Assembly: GCA_033980235.1 (NCBI GenBank)
Contig: CM067079.1
Coordinates: 30,556,647-30,620,646, forward strand
Direction of reading: 5' to 3'
DNA from: Diadema setosum
Taxonomy: Eukaryota; Echinodermata; Echinoidea; Diadematoida; Diadematidae
DNA length: 64,000 nucleotides
Shown here one piece after another: positions 12,311 to 24,589 of the stretch. The translations under genes and the position numbers were made by a program. The stretch's first letter is position 1. Each line of letters begins with the position of its first letter. Below the pieces are notes generated by a model. It was not told where the DNA came from. It ran no database searches and worked only from the letters and a program-made list of their open reading frames with translations.

Positions 12311-12600
12311 TTATAAGGGTATGTCCCGAGACGAAGTCGAGGGACATGGCACTGTTGAGAAATCACCGAGGTCAAATAGTTTTACCATGGCCCGAAAGAA
12401 AGCAGTCGATATTTGTTTTATATCCCTCTCGAGCATTTTACTAGAGTAATGGCGGTTCCCTTTTGGAAAAGTGTGCAGGTTTCCTGAACGATAAATCTAA
12501 CGTTAGGCCGTAGCAGTGCAGCAGCAGTGCGTGCAGCGCGTAGCGAACGACACCGGTACTCTACAGGCCAGCGTGCAAAACTCCGAAAGATCGAAGAGGT

Positions 12601-12698
12601 CCAGGGGGGCATTTCATGAAGGAGCTTGTCGGATAAAATATCTGACAAGTCAATTATATCCGACAAGTTCCTTCATGAAACGCCCCCCCCCCCCCAGG
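12601..12698. mobile_element. Short hairpin MITE (CTTGTCGGATA family)
   Basis: The arms GGGGGGCATTTCATGAAGG and CCTTCATGAAACGCCCC flank ACTTGTCGGATA units. It belongs to the same family as 29358-29531. Confidence 0.75.
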
Positions 12699-13181
12699 AC
12701 TACGTTAGAAGTAGGCCTAGGCCTAAAGCGGCTTCGTTACCCAGATCATCTTCAAAATCGGTTTTAGTTTATTCCTAATTCGTACCTGATATGGTGTCCT
12801 CCTGCGATCATTCCTTCGTTACTTGAACTTAAGCAGTCACTTTGCTGAATGCATTTAGATCTGTGTACACACGCCATCGTACCACAGATTTCTGTAATGC
12901 TGTCGCGCACAACGCTGCTAGCGAGCTAGCTAAAGACCACAGCAGGACTGTCGCTCAAAAGTATCGCTACTACGCGCACTGCGTACATTCTTAAGTGAGA
13001 AATGTAGATATCGATCCCACGATCACGATTGGGTGCAAATCGTGGATTCCCAAAAGTACTATATCCCGCTGGCTAGTAACCAATTGCACCGCATCCAGCT
13101 GCTCGTAGCTAGCTAGTAAAACTACACCATGTTCGTGCTCTGTACAATCCTATGGCAAGAAGCTTTACATGAGGGATATAA
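12699..13181. other. No gene recognised
   Basis: Moderately CpG-containing DNA with small inverted words (GCTAGCGAGCTAGC, GATCGAT). No coding signal on either strand. Confidence 0.3.
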
Positions 13182-14101
13182 TACAATTTGTACTAGTAGT
13201 CCATGGGCCAGGCCAGATATTGGTACCATCTGAGGTGGCAAAACCCGAAATGGTGTCATTTTGTTTGTCGGGCATAGATATGCTTATCAAGATATGATAG
13301 CATTTCCAGATGAGTAGCTTAGTCTTAATAAATGAACTTTTAACCCGTTTGGTTTCGCTGTTATATCCCTTTACTTCTGAATCGAAACTAACCGCTATAG
13401 AAGGAAGAGCACTGTCTTCTGTATGTCCACAGGTGTTCTGTTGTTGTTGTTGTTGTTGTTATTTGAATTTATTTGGCGTTTATCATTCCTCTAGGAATAT
13501 TTACACCAAATCAATATTCATAAAATCACTTTAAATTTTTCAAATTTTATCCTATATTATTTTCATTTTATTGATAAATAATTCAAAATAATACATTATA
13601 TCAAAATGAAATCTCGCTCACTGGCCTCGGTTCGAGCTGCCCAATCGACGATCGTATTTTCTGGCCAGTCCGCGCGGTGCGCTTAGTCTTTATCCAAGGC
13701 ATCGAAGGGAATATCCAAGGGTTATGATGTCCACAGCGCTTAGTCTTTGTTCAAGACGGCGAAGGGAATATCCAAAGCTAATGATACAGTGTATATCCCC
13801 TTATCTAAAAAGCAAACAAAATAACAATTCCTAGTGGAAATTTTCAAAGGTCACACTCTGCCTGTCTTTGGTCAAAGAGCGTCAAAAATATTTGGCATTG
13901 GTCGGGTTGATGGCTGAAATCTATGACTAAGCTACTACTCTGGAAATGCTATTATACTTTTACAGCAAAATAATATTCCTTAGATATAATTTTTATGCCA
14001 TTTCAAAATGCACAACTAGAACTTGCCACCTCAGGTGGTACCAGTTACCCATTTTTCGGGTCTTTGCCCATGGACTAATTGTGTGACAATTGTTTCCGTG
14101 T

Positions 14102-14132
<31 letters not shown>

Positions 14133-14916
14133 ATTGTCTGATTAACAACAATATCAGTTCTGGTAAACACTGAAAAAAAACCCCAACAAAACAAAACAAT
14201 GTACCGTTAAAGTTACTAATAAAAGGAATTATCTATACTGTTTTTATACTACCCTCTCAACAAATACATCAGTTTTAAACAAAAATCACTCTGCTCATTT
14301 ACAATAGTATTTATTATTACGTATTGTAGTGTACCGGTTCATTGTTTGATGGAAATAAAGCTACATTGGCGTGGCATTAGTGTTTTCACCTCAGCGTTTT
14401 CACCGGAAAATGATGAATAATCAAAGATACGGCAAAATCCACGAGGAATTGCTTTTTTGTTTGTTTTTTTAGATAAAGGGATATACACTTTATCATAGGC
14501 TTTGGATATTCCCTTCGCCGTCTTGAATAAAGACTAAACGCACCGCGTTTAGCTCTGGACAGCATCACCCTTTGGATGTTCCCTTCACCGCCTTGAATAA
14601 ATACTAAGCGCCCCGCGTTTACAACAGAACACCTGTGGACAAACCATGAGCTCCATGGACATACAGAAGACCGTGCTCTTGTTTCTATAGCGGTTAGCCT
14701 CGATTCAGAAGTATAGGGATATAAAAACGAGACCAAAGTGGTTAAAAATTCATTTATTAGGACTAAGCTACTCATTTGGAAATGCTATCATAGCTTGATA
14801 AGCATACCTATGCCCAACAAACAAAATGTCACCAAAAATGTACATGTATTGCCACCTGAGATGGTACCAATAACCAATTTTTCGCCTCTTGGCCCATGGA
14901 CTATAGTACGTTGTAC
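13182..14916. mobile_element. Foldback element with ~650 bp arms
   Basis: The left arm (13182 to about 13840) is inverted at about 14435-14916: CCATGGGCC/GGCCCATGG, TGCTTATCAAG/CTTGATAAGCA, ACCGCTATAG/CTATAGCGGT and GGGAATATCC/GGATATTCCC. A third partial copy of the right tail lies at 13920-14080 in the same orientation as the right arm (GCCACCTCAGGTGGTACC). The arms are diverged. ORFs on opposite strands (13310-13534 and 14775-14386) begin with the same peptide because of the inversion. Confidence 0.75.
14103..14132. repeat. GT microsatellite
   Basis: A run of about 14 GT units in the spacer of the foldback element. Confidence 0.9.
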
Positions 14917-15110
14917 TTGGTTACTGGTAGTTGGGTAGGGCACAGTGACTGTCTCTTCTGGACGGCAGGCACTGTCTTGAGGAGCTAGCTGCAGCTGAGC
15001 AGAGGATTCGAAAAGACCATGCCGGTCCGTTTTAGTCTTCAAACATAAATCTCAGAATTGTCCTGTAGTCGCTTAACTTTTAGTCCAGGCGCAGCGACCC
15101 AGAAAAAATG

Positions 15111-16060
15111 ACTTCGTTCAACCCACCCTGCAGAAAAGGTTTGACTGCATGGGGTGGTCGGTTGGACCCTCTGGAACACCCCTAGGTAGTATGTGATATC
15201 AAATTGTGGTATCAATGAAATTTTACAGGCCATTTTAGTTGCGACATGACCATATTCTTCGAGGAAGCGTCTGCGCACACTAAGACTACTACACGTACCA
15301 CTAGCACTGCTACAGGCGCCAATGCCAGTGGTGCGTGTTATAGTCTTAGCGTACAAAGACTTTTTCCGCGACAAACATCGGTTTTTGCCTGCAAACTAAC
15401 TATTCACGCTAAGCTGGGGTCTGTTTAGTGTAGTTTCCAGACGTTTTTATTTCGTCTTTATTTCTCTGAGTTGAAGCAAGCCAAGTGAGAGTGCATCCCC
15501 AGCGATTGTGACGCCCGAACCGTTTTCTGTGGCAATCATTGAGCATGCACCCTCACACGGCTTAGCGCAATACAGCGGGCTTCTGCACAACACACAAGCT
15601 GTAACTCAGAGAAATAAAGGCGAAATAAAAACAGCTAGAAATTAAGGCTAGGGTCGGTAACGCTTGTCGCTATTGGGGCACTGAAAATGACAAAATTATC
15701 ACAGTTTTTGCATTTATTTCACGAAGGATTCATCGAAACGCCTTAAAACTATATATGTGCATGTTGCTAGAGATGTCAGCAATACAATGGGATACATTGT
15801 AAGGTATAATATTGTGCATGGTTACCATGGTAACCGGATGCCTACAGGTGATTGGTAACTCCCAAAAATATCTGGAATTTAGACAGGTTTGTTTCTTTTG
15901 CCTTTCGTGCACATCACTCATTGTAGATGAGCTCTACATTGTAAAATTAGTCTGAATAAAAAGGGAAAAGACGCCCAAGATTTTTCCCTCATTCTCTCCT
16001 CAGCATTAATTCATTACTGTACTTTTTGAATAAAATTTACATATTATGATATTTCATTTT

Positions 16061-16105
<45 letters not shown>

Positions 16106-17532
16106 TTTTTTACAATAGCTTACGAACACAAGAGTACGCTTAATTCTTTGATGGATAATCCAGCGCACGTGTATATTCCTTCTTTAGAAAGGAATTTATC
16201 GGTATTCTTGAATAAACTTCCTTTAAGAACATAAACAATCAATTGCTTTCCTCAGCTCTTTTCCAGGATTGTTTTGAATAACCATCGCTCTGTAAATACT
16301 CGAAAGAGATACTATAGAATGTTGGCTTCGCTTTCTGTATTCATCTTATTTTTAAGGGAAATTTGTGTCCATACATTATTAAAAACTATATACATTTGCC
16401 TATGCTTTGAAGTCAAATTTGTGTTGAAAGTACGACGGATGCAACTTTTTCATGCATTTTACTATTCGAAAATGATATCTTTCTTTCAATGGCCGTTTAT
16501 TATGACTTTGCTTACAAATTTTGCTGTAACTTGATAATGCTTCAAAATATTCTTCACATATACCTGATGTTGTACACTTTATGCAGAAGGAAGGACATGC
16601 TTACTGAGCTTTTTGAAATTATGGGCTTTAGTTTTTTGAGTTATTGACAACTAAATTCTGATTGGATAATACTGGTTGCCATGGCAACAGGGAAAACTTT
16701 TTTAACGAAAATCAATAAAAAATTGTGTTGTTTTTTTAATTGCATCTATAAGATTAAAAAAAAACAATGTTTGCAGCAGCAGGAGGCATTTTGGGGGTTA
16801 CCAGTCACCTTTAGGCATCCGGTTACCATGGTAACCATGCACAATATTATAACTTACAATGAATCCCACTGTATGGATGACATCTCTAGCAACATGTACA
16901 TATATAGTTTTATGCAGTTTTGATGAATTCTTCATTAAATAAATGCAAAAACTGTGTGAGTTTGTCGTTTTCAGTGCCCCAAATAGCGACAAGCGTTTTG
17001 ACCCTAGTCTGAATTTCTAGTCTTTTTTTCGTCTTTATTTCTCTGCGTTGCAGCTTGTGTATTATGCAGAAGCCCGCTGTATATATTGCGCTAAGTGGAG
17101 TGAGAGCACACACCCAGTGATTGCAATTCGGTCGTCACAATCACCGGGTATGCGCTCTCACTCGGCTTGCTTGAACTCTTGAAATAAAGATGAAATAAAA
17201 ACGGCTAGAAACTACACTACACCGAACCCAGCTTCGCGTGAAAAGTTAGTTTGCAGGCAAAACCCTTGTTTATCGAAGAAAAAGTATATGCGCGCTAAGA
17301 CTACTACACGCAGCACTGGCACTGGCGCCTGTAGCAGTGCTAGCGGTGCGTGTAATAGTCTTGGCGTACGCAGACTCCTTTACGTTTGTTCCAACAAATC
17401 ATGATGAAAAGTGGCCAGTAAAATTCTACTGACACCACAATTTGGAACCACATACTACCTGGGGATGTTCATAGAGGTCCCATCTACCACCTTGTCTGGT
17501 CAAACCTTTTCTGCGGGGTGGGTTGAACGAAC
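15111..17532. mobile_element. Large foldback element with ~750 bp arms
   Basis: The left arm (15111-15877) is the inverse of the right arm (16788-17532): TTCGTTCAACCCACC/GGTGGGTTGAACGA, TAAGACTACTACACG in both, TTTTATTTCGTCTTTATTTC/GAAATAAAGATGAAATAAAA and GGTTACCATGGTAACC. Each arm contains two smaller hairpins (15279-15355 and 15433-15642 on the left). The 0.9 kb spacer is A/T rich, with a TATATA run near 16068-16105 and no recognised gene. Confidence 0.85.
16066..16106. repeat. AT microsatellite
   Basis: A TATATA run with one GT interruption. Confidence 0.9.
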
Positions 17533-18069
17533 TCCTTAATTAAGCCTCTTACAGGAATTAGCGCCTTGACTATTTGTAGCTATATGAGACTTTCAACACC
17601 ATTTCGTGAAGACTCTCATAAGTTTACTTTGTCTTATGAGCGAAAAGTATCTTAAATACTACTTTATGAAATGCATTTTAATTATCTTTGAAAGTCTCTC
17701 ATAGCTGCATGTAGTTTAAAATCCATTAACTTTTCATGACGTCTCTTTCTCATAAAAAGAATGAGATGACACCCGAAAGTAGCACATAAATAATTATGTT
17801 TTACACTGGATGTTATGATAATGATCACCGTACCTCTGTATTATGTTAATGATTATGTTATAAAATATGGGGAGGGCTGAGGGTAGGGGAGGGTATATTG
17901 GTAGTCGGTATGGGGGGTACCATTTTCACAAGATTTTTTTGTAATGTTGTTTTAGTTGATTTTGTACTGATGTATCGATTTTTTTATTTTTTTTTTTTGC
18001 TCGTATCATATTATTATGTGCAAGTAAGTGTGTGTATAATTAGTTTTACTATGGAGTTTCGACTATTGT

Positions 18070-18242
18070 AATTTTTCATGTGAAGTTGGACCCCTCGGAA
18101 GACCAGCACGGCCACGAAGGCCGAGCTGAGCAGGGCAATCCATACCCGTTTTCCTTCAGTTATATATCTCAGTTGTATAGTATCATTGTTATTTTTGTGA
18201 TTTTACGGTAAATAAATAAACAATAAACAAACAAACAAATAT
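18070..18242 (+). mobile_element. LINE-like 3' tail
   Basis: CCTCGGAAGACCAGCACGG, then GCTGAGCAGGGCAATCC, then a tail of AAATAAATAAACAATAAAC units. This layout resembles 3' ends of non-LTR elements of marine invertebrates that I remember. There is no coding region, so this would be a 5'-truncated copy. Confidence 0.35.
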
Positions 18243-18276
18243 TTTTTTTTTGTGCCCCCCGTTTACGGAATTCGTA

Positions 18277-18478
18277 GGCCCCGTCTTATAAAGACTTGTG
18301 ATTGATTAGAATCGATCACAACATAACGATTGAATGCAAATCCATCTTATAAAAAAGTTATAATTGAAATTAAGACGGAGGACTGCATTCAATCACCTGC
18401 AGGTTGCAATAATGATTGTAGCTTTCAAGAGATTTGTGATTGATTGACTTCTATCACAAGTTTTATAAGACAAGGCCC
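18277..18478. mobile_element. Hairpin MITE (GGCCCCGTCTTATAAA type)
   Basis: The left end GGCCCCGTCTTATAAAGACT is inverted at the right end (AGTTTTATAAGACAAGGCCC), with GATTGATT/ATCACAA words inside both arms. Confidence 0.7.
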
Positions 18479-18499
18479 AGCTGGATCCGCCCGTTAGCT

Positions 18500-18890
18500 T
18501 TAAAGGGATGGTACAGTATTGGTGGAGATGAGAATTGGGCTTTTAACTTTTTGCGAGATACCAAGAAAACACTTATGAAATAGTACAGAGCATACCATGT
18601 TAAGAGCAATTCAAAGTTTATTTGATGAAAATCAGGTTTGGAATGACTAAAACATCTAAAAAAACAAAATAAAACAAAGCGATCGTAATAAAGTGTGGGT
18701 CCCACACTTATTAGAATCGCTCTGTTTTGGATATCTCAGCCATTTCAAAACTGATTTTCATCATATAAACATTGAATTTTTCATGGAATTACATGCTCTT
18801 TCATATTTCATAAGAGGTTTCTCATTATCTCACCAAAAAATGTCAGAAACCTGAAATTAGGTCTCAACCAAAACTATACAATTCCTTTAA
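18500..18890 (+). mobile_element. Hairpin MITE family X, copy 1
   Basis: The ends are TTAAAGGGATGGTACAGT and ACTATACAATTCCTTTAA, with an internal hairpin (GATGAAAATCAGGTTTGGAA / TTTCAAAACTGATTTTCATC). About 390 bp. Copies 2 and 3 are at 19794 and 42449 in the same orientation. Confidence 0.85.
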
Positions 18891-18927
18891 GTCTCTCATG
18901 AATAAGACTTATATGAAACTGACCATT

Positions 18928-19154
18928 GGGCCTATTTCATAAAGACTCCGAGTATGGCAATCAGTCGAAAACTGCATTTCATATTTAAACAGCTTTGCGA
19001 TTGATCGTAAGTATAGCGCTCTTGAAATCAACCATGAGTGCCTTGATGAAACAGGCCTTACTCTCAATCCTATTGAACTTACACTCGATTCATTAAAGCC
19101 ATTACTCACTAAATCGAGCGTAAGATCAATCGTAACTCTTTATGAAACAGGCCC
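18928..19154. mobile_element. Hairpin MITE (GGGCCTATTTCATAAAGA type)
   Basis: The ends GGGCCTATTTCATAAAGACT and AACTCTTTATGAAACAGGCC are inverse. It is related in style to 18277-18478 but distinct in sequence. Confidence 0.7.
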
Positions 19155-19793
19155 CGCGTCATAAAGGACGAGGTGATATCGTGTATTGCTCGTCAGATAA
19201 AAAAAAAAAAAATAATAATAATACAGTCTGTAAATCTTTCCCAGTGGAACCTGTGTTGATAGGCCTTCTATCGTAACCTCCCCACCCTGGCAGTGACGAC
19301 ACTTTTCAACCGAATCAGATTTAGGAAACCTCCACCAGCGGAATTTGATTGAAGTAACCATGCAGAAGAAGATAGGGGCCTACATCATCAAGGCCTTTAT
19401 TGGTTAGGTTCCGACCACAAAACCATGTCTGACACAGCAAAGAAATAAGATCGACAAAGAGAAAATGTATAGTAACCCGTTTCATATGACCAAATAAAGC
19501 CACCATACTGCAGGTTCCCGTGGGGAATGGGTTACCAGCGACATTATATTTTATTTAAAACATTTTTTTCTTTATAATATACATTATATTTAAAACATGA
19601 AATAAGTCACATAGCAAAAAATAAATATCCCATTTCAAACATCTTATCACCTCCGAAGGTCACGGGTGACATTATTGAAATATCCATCAGGGAAATTAAA
19701 AGTTACTCTTGGTCTTGGCATTTTTGTATGCTGCACCAAAACTATGAAGTTAATATCTCCCTTTGTTTGTAAGACAAGCAGTTATTACTGAGT

Positions 19794-20186
19794 TTAAAGG
19801 GATGGTACAGTGTTGGTGGAGATGAGAATTGGGCTTTTAACTTTTTGCGAAATACCAAGAAAACACTTATGATATAGTACAGAGCATACCATTTTAAGAG
19901 GAATTCAAAGTTAAACTATTATTTGATGAAAATCGGGTTTGGAATGACTGAAACACCCAAAAACAAAGTAAAACAAAGCCATCATAATAAAGTGTGGGTC
20001 CCACACTTAGAATCGCTCTTTTTTGGATATCTCAGCCATTTCAAAACCAATTTTCATCAAATAAACGTTTGATTCCTCATAGAATTACATGCTCTTTCAT
20101 ATTTCATAAGAGGCTTCTCATTATCTTACCAAAAATTGTTAGAAACCTGAAATTAGGTCTCAACCAAAACTATACGGTCCCTTTAA
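19794..20186 (+). mobile_element. Hairpin MITE family X, copy 2
   Basis: It aligns along its whole length with 18500-18890, from TTAAAGGGATGGTACAGTGT to TATACGGTCCCTTTAA. Confidence 0.85.
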
Positions 20187-20209
20187 GGTCAGGTTAAAAA
20201 GTCATCTCT

Positions 20210-20328
20210 TGAAGTAATGTATTTCATGTTTGAATTTCTTGCATGTTATTGTTATTTTATATATGTTATTTTATAATGCGCAGTATAATGTTAGTATACA
20301 CAGTAGTAGCTGCGCAATATAAATGTTC

Positions 20329-20412
<84 letters not shown>
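20210..20412 (+). mobile_element. LINE-like tail ending in an ATT microsatellite
   Basis: GCTGCGCAATATAAATGTTC precedes about 25 TTA units (20330-20412). This resembles the GCGCTATATAAAT-plus-microsatellite tail of many non-LTR elements. The poly-Ile ORF over the repeat is an artefact. Confidence 0.4.
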
Positions 20413-20414
<2 letters not shown>

Positions 20415-20739
20415 TAAGATAGTAGAATTGCCAGTTTTGCAATTAGCCGTCCACAATGATTGGTGCACTTCATGAGCAGAATCGCACTCTCAACAAAATA
20501 AGATATTTGACGTCTGTTGGAAAAAAGGCCAACGGCCGCCAGTAAACTAACAACAACAACAACAACAACATAACGACGAAAACAACAAGACGACAGCAAC
20601 AAAATGGTCTTCACGGTTTTATCCGCCAGTTCTCTATCCTCAAATCAGATGACCAAAAACATACACTTTTTGGTTTGGTTGACAAGCATTAGCAAAAACT
20701 GCAGACCCTAATAACGATTTCCTTGAAAATAAAGAAAGA

Positions 20740-20740
20740 A

Positions 20741-20787
<47 letters not shown>

Positions 20788-20842
20788 GGGGGAGGAGGTG
20801 GGGGCGCACCCCCCATCCCCCCCTCCCCCCCCCCCCCCCCAA
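20740..20842. repeat. GT microsatellite followed by poly-G/poly-C runs
   Basis: About 22 GT units, then GGGGGGAGGAGG and a long C run. The Cys-Val ORFs are artefacts. The remainder of 20413-21388 shows an AAC run near 20552 and no gene. Confidence 0.9.
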
Positions 20843-21730
20843 CGTTGCACCGCCCCTGCACGGCACTGTTTATTATGCTGTTTTAGGTCATCACGTGGTA
20901 GGTGATCCACGTTTTGACATACATGCTTTGCTTCTTTTTTGGGGGGTCAACCTTCTGAAGTGTAATCCTACATTGCAATAATACGTATTTTACGAGAGTG
21001 CATAGGGGTCCTACATTAGCACTCTCTATCAAATACGTCTGTGTATTCTTTCAGAATTGTTGTGTAATGTATGTTTTGCATTTCGTTTCAATTTTTGTTG
21101 GATGGATATAGTAAATGCCAATTGAACTGAATTATTGATTAATAACTGATCCTGTAAAGAACACTTGAGTAAAGGGCAAATCGCTAGAAAATTTGTGTGT
21201 CAAAATAGGCCTATACTGGTGGTAGTGAAAGTATATGGAATAGGTTCCTACAGCTGTATAATCATAATTATTATAATGTGTGATGTGTATACGCAGACAC
21301 ACACACACACACGTACACACATATTAGTACGCGTCTATGGTGAACCGAGGACCTGTGTGTAAGTACTAGTAGGAATCTCATTCTAATACACTGTTGGTCA
21401 TAAAGGTGGAATATTTTTTTTTCTCTCAAATTTTAACGACATATCTATTACAATGCGCTTGGAAAATAATATGTTTGATGTATGTCAATCACTTAACTTT
21501 GTTATCATGCTACTTACACACTTCCACAGTGATTTTTAACAAGATTAGTATATGTCTAAATTATTTAAAACTATGGGCATGAAACAAAATTGATGATATT
21601 ACAAAGAAACTTTATCAACAGAATATTTGTTTTAAACGTCATTCAATTTCCCAGATGACTTTTTTTTTTTGTGTGTGTGTGATTCCATTGACAAGTTCAC
21701 ATCAAATTTAGTCATTGTTCTTAATATCGG

Positions 21731-21988
21731 GTATGCCCACCCCGGGTATATCCACCCCTAGCACGAATCAGAGTGCGTAGGTGTTGTGGCAGGCTGTCCA
21801 CCAGATTGTTGATGACGTCGACAGGTATGACTTCCCACTCGATCCCTCAACGCAGCTGCCAACTCCTGTAGATTTTGAGGAATGACCTCTCTGGCTGGCA
21901 CGACCTAGGGCATCCCGTGCATGTTCTATGGGGTTCACATCTGGCGAACAAGCTAGCCACAGCAACTGTGCTCAACCCCCTCTGCCTC
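21731..21988 (-). pseudogene. Tc1-like transposase, C-terminal part
   Basis: It continues the same transposase with WLACSPDVNPIEHARDALGR, where NPIEH carries the catalytic Glu of the DDE triad. It ends in ACHNTYAL and a small frame change before the expected RARGGYTR-type tail. All three catalytic acids survive, but on separated, frameshifted pieces. Confidence 0.88.
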
Positions 21989-22009
21989 TACCCTTATGGA
22001 ACAAACACA

Positions 22010-22790
22010 GTGTTAAAAGTACCACATTGTGTTCACATAGTTGACTATGTGTAAACAATGTGTTAACCATGTGGTCACAGTGTTGTCACAGTGTGGTATT
22101 TGAGATCACATAGTGTACCACATAATTGGCATACCGAACACAGAGTGGCACACATATACCACAGTGTGGTATAGTGTTACGACAGTGTGTTCACATAGTT
22201 GACTATGTGTAGACAATGTGCTAACCATGTGGTCACAGCGTTGTCACGGTGTGAGATTTGAGACCACATAGTGTACCACATTATTGGCATACTGAACACA
22301 GAGTGACACACATATACCACAGTGTGATATATATCGAACTATGTGTAAACCCTGTGTTCATAATACTACCACAGTGTGGTATTGCAGTTGAAGTGTTTTA
22401 CCACATAATCCCCACATAGATCACATACTGAACACACTGTGAATCATGTTTGACACAGTGTGGTATATTTTGAACTATGTGTAAACTCTTTGTTGATAGT
22501 ATTGTCACACTGTGGGATTTCAGATCATTCATTTACCACATAATCCACACAGACTTGGCATACCGGACACTGTGACTTGTGCTTACCACAGTGTGGTATA
22601 CATTGAACTATGTGTAAACCCTGTGCTCGGTGTTGTCACTTTGTGGGTTTCGGATTATTCACCTGCATCATCTCCACATACTTGGCATACTGAACACACA
22701 GTGTGGTTTATTCATGTGTACTCCTGTGTCCATAATGTTGTTACACAGTGGGATTTCATATCATTGATTTAATACTATAATATCCACATA
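22010..22790. repeat. Left CACAGTGTGG array
   Basis: A loosely repeated block of about 180-200 bp (CACAGTGTGGTAT, CACATAGTTGACTATGTG, CATACTGAACACA) with decreasing similarity inward. Confidence 0.75.
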
Positions 22791-23064
22791 CTAGATGTTT
22801 AATAAGGAAGAAACACTACATTTTTTAATTTTGAATAACTAAAAAATAATGAAAATTAACTTTCCTCAAATTTACACAGAAGGTAGCCGCTAAATACCGC
22901 ACAATTTTGTTGTGTACTGTTTCAAAATATTGCAGGGAACAGCATACAACAAAATTGTATGCCTGTATTAGCTACCTAATGTGTAAATTTGTGGAAAGTT
23001 ATATTTTCTTGGGTTTTCAGTTATTCACAATCAAAAGCTCAAACTATTTTTTCAAACATCTAGT
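22790..23064. repeat. Internal hairpin, ~110 bp arms
   Basis: ACTAGATGTTT at 22790 is inverted at 23054-23064, and ACAATTTTGTTGTGTACTG pairs with the region around ACAACAAAATTGTATGCC. Probably a nested MITE. Confidence 0.6.
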
Positions 23065-23421
23065 ACTTTGACACACAATGACTCATGTTTACCGCATTGT
23101 GGTGTATATTGAACATTGCTTTAGTATTGTCAGTAGGGGATTTCAGATCTTGTACTACCACATGGCATGTTAATCCTTGTAAAACCAGGCTATTTCTGGT
23201 TTTGTTGGGGGGAGGAAGCATTTTACCAGTTTGATGAAAGGATTCAAATATTGTAGTTTATCAATAGATGTACATGTATGTATCAAATTAAAAGAATATA
23301 TATTATCATTACATGTACTCCCCAGAGATTTTTATCAAGTTTATAAAGCCACTTTTAACTGGTCTGATTATCCAATAAAGTAATAAACTAATAATTTAAA
23401 GCTGGACAGTATACAACACCC

Positions 23422-23744
23422 TTTAAAGGGGAAGGCTAGTAACTGATCAGTGGGAATCAGTGGAAATGCTGGGAGATGATTGTTCCAATCCTTATGGGAT
23501 TCATTCAAGAGTTCATTGTATATCTATTGTTGTGTGAAAATGATTTGCTTCAGAGCGGTCTCATATTCAAGTAATGTGCACATTAATGCACATTACTTGA
23601 ATATGAGACCATTCTGAAGCAAATCATTTTCACACAACAATAGATATACAATGAACTCTTGAATGAATCCCATAAGGATTGGAACAATCATCTCCCAGCA
23701 TTTCCACTGATTCCCACTGATCAGTTACTAGCCTTCCCCTTTAA
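23422..23744. repeat. Near-perfect hairpin, ~160 bp arms
   Basis: AAAGGGGAAGGCTAGTAACT at the left is inverted at the right; the arms meet at GTGCACATTAATGCAC. Only a few mismatches (GAGCGGTCTC versus GAGACCATTC). Probably a MITE nested in the 3.4 kb element. Confidence 0.9.
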
Positions 23745-24589
23745 GTACACGGTAGTTGCAAATGTTATATACTTAGTCATTTTCTTAATTTCAGTTGAAA
23801 CCTTTCAAATTTCAAATACTGGCATGGAACAACAGATTCATTTAATGTGAGAATATGACCTATACATAATTATCCAACCTTCAGATGAATAAATCATGCA
23901 CTTAGTGTTGTGTTAATACTGTTTACGGATGCATAACATCAAACACTAGAAATGATATAACACTAGGAGTATCTGTAGTTGTGGAAAGAGAACAAAAAGT
24001 GACATGTTATAACTTCCCTGTTTCTCTCATAAATCACATGCTTTCCTAAGATTTCACCAGGAGATATTGCATACAATCTACTGGTCACACGTTTCACTAC
24101 TCTGATGTGTACAGCATCAGCATGGCTCTCCCTGTCTCTATTCTTTACAAATGGGCATCATGCTCTACATACTTAATGAGAGCAAAGGCATCGCTATCAT
24201 CTTCCGAAGCCACAAAATCATGTACAAATGTCACTTCATTGCCTGTTACTTGTACATAATAATTCATTCTGGTAGTGTGCCGAGAATATTCAGTAGTATG
24301 GATACAAACTGTGTTTACAACTGTTTTCTTGTACACTTTAATTACAGAAAAATGTCACGGGATATTCTTGTGGGGTTTTTTTGTGACATGCTATACCACA
24401 TGACTATCACAGGACAATACCACACACCAGTACCACACAGTAGTACCATCTGGAATATAAAAAAGCAAAAAACAAAACAAATGCATATTCCAGAATCTCA
24501 TTAATAGGTGAGTTATGCTGCGAATCATGACAATTGATTTAAGCAGTACTTAACCTGTCCTATACTTTTACAGTATTACCTATCAAGTG

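Larger units (their letters stand above)
7154..12319. mobile_element. 5.17 kb TIR element with CCATGGTA arrays
   Basis: It starts CCCTTGTAAAAAAGTACCAT and ends with the inverse of CCCTTATAAAAAAGTACCAT, so the TIR is 20 bp with one mismatch. TA at 7152-7153 and 12320-12321 is the target duplication. Both subterminal zones (about 7170-7600 and 11690-12310) are packed with short palindromes of the ACCATGGTA/ACCGTGGTAC type. No transposase ORF was recognised, so it is probably non-autonomous. Between the arrays lie a GT run, a large palindrome (9816-10583) and three TATA-bearing repeats. The superfamily is unknown to me. Confidence 0.75.
7072..12428. mobile_element. Hairpin element split by the 7154-12319 insertion
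   Basis: The left arm (7072-7153) includes ATATCGACTGCTGC, GGTAAAACTATTTG and GATTTCTCAACAGTGC. The right arm (12320-12428) carries the inverse, GCACTGTTGAGAAATC, CAAATAGTTTTACC and GCAGTCGATATTTG. A small hairpin, GTCCCGAGACGAAGTCGAGG, is the old centre. Removing the insertion restores a hairpin related to 6186-6372. Confidence 0.75.

Noticed and set aside
14386..14775. 129-aa minus-strand ORF sharing its start with 13310-13534
   Set aside because: Both are in the inverted arms of a foldback element; the shared peptide reflects the inversion.
20271..20468. Poly-isoleucine ORF on the minus strand
   Set aside because: Translation of the ATT microsatellite.
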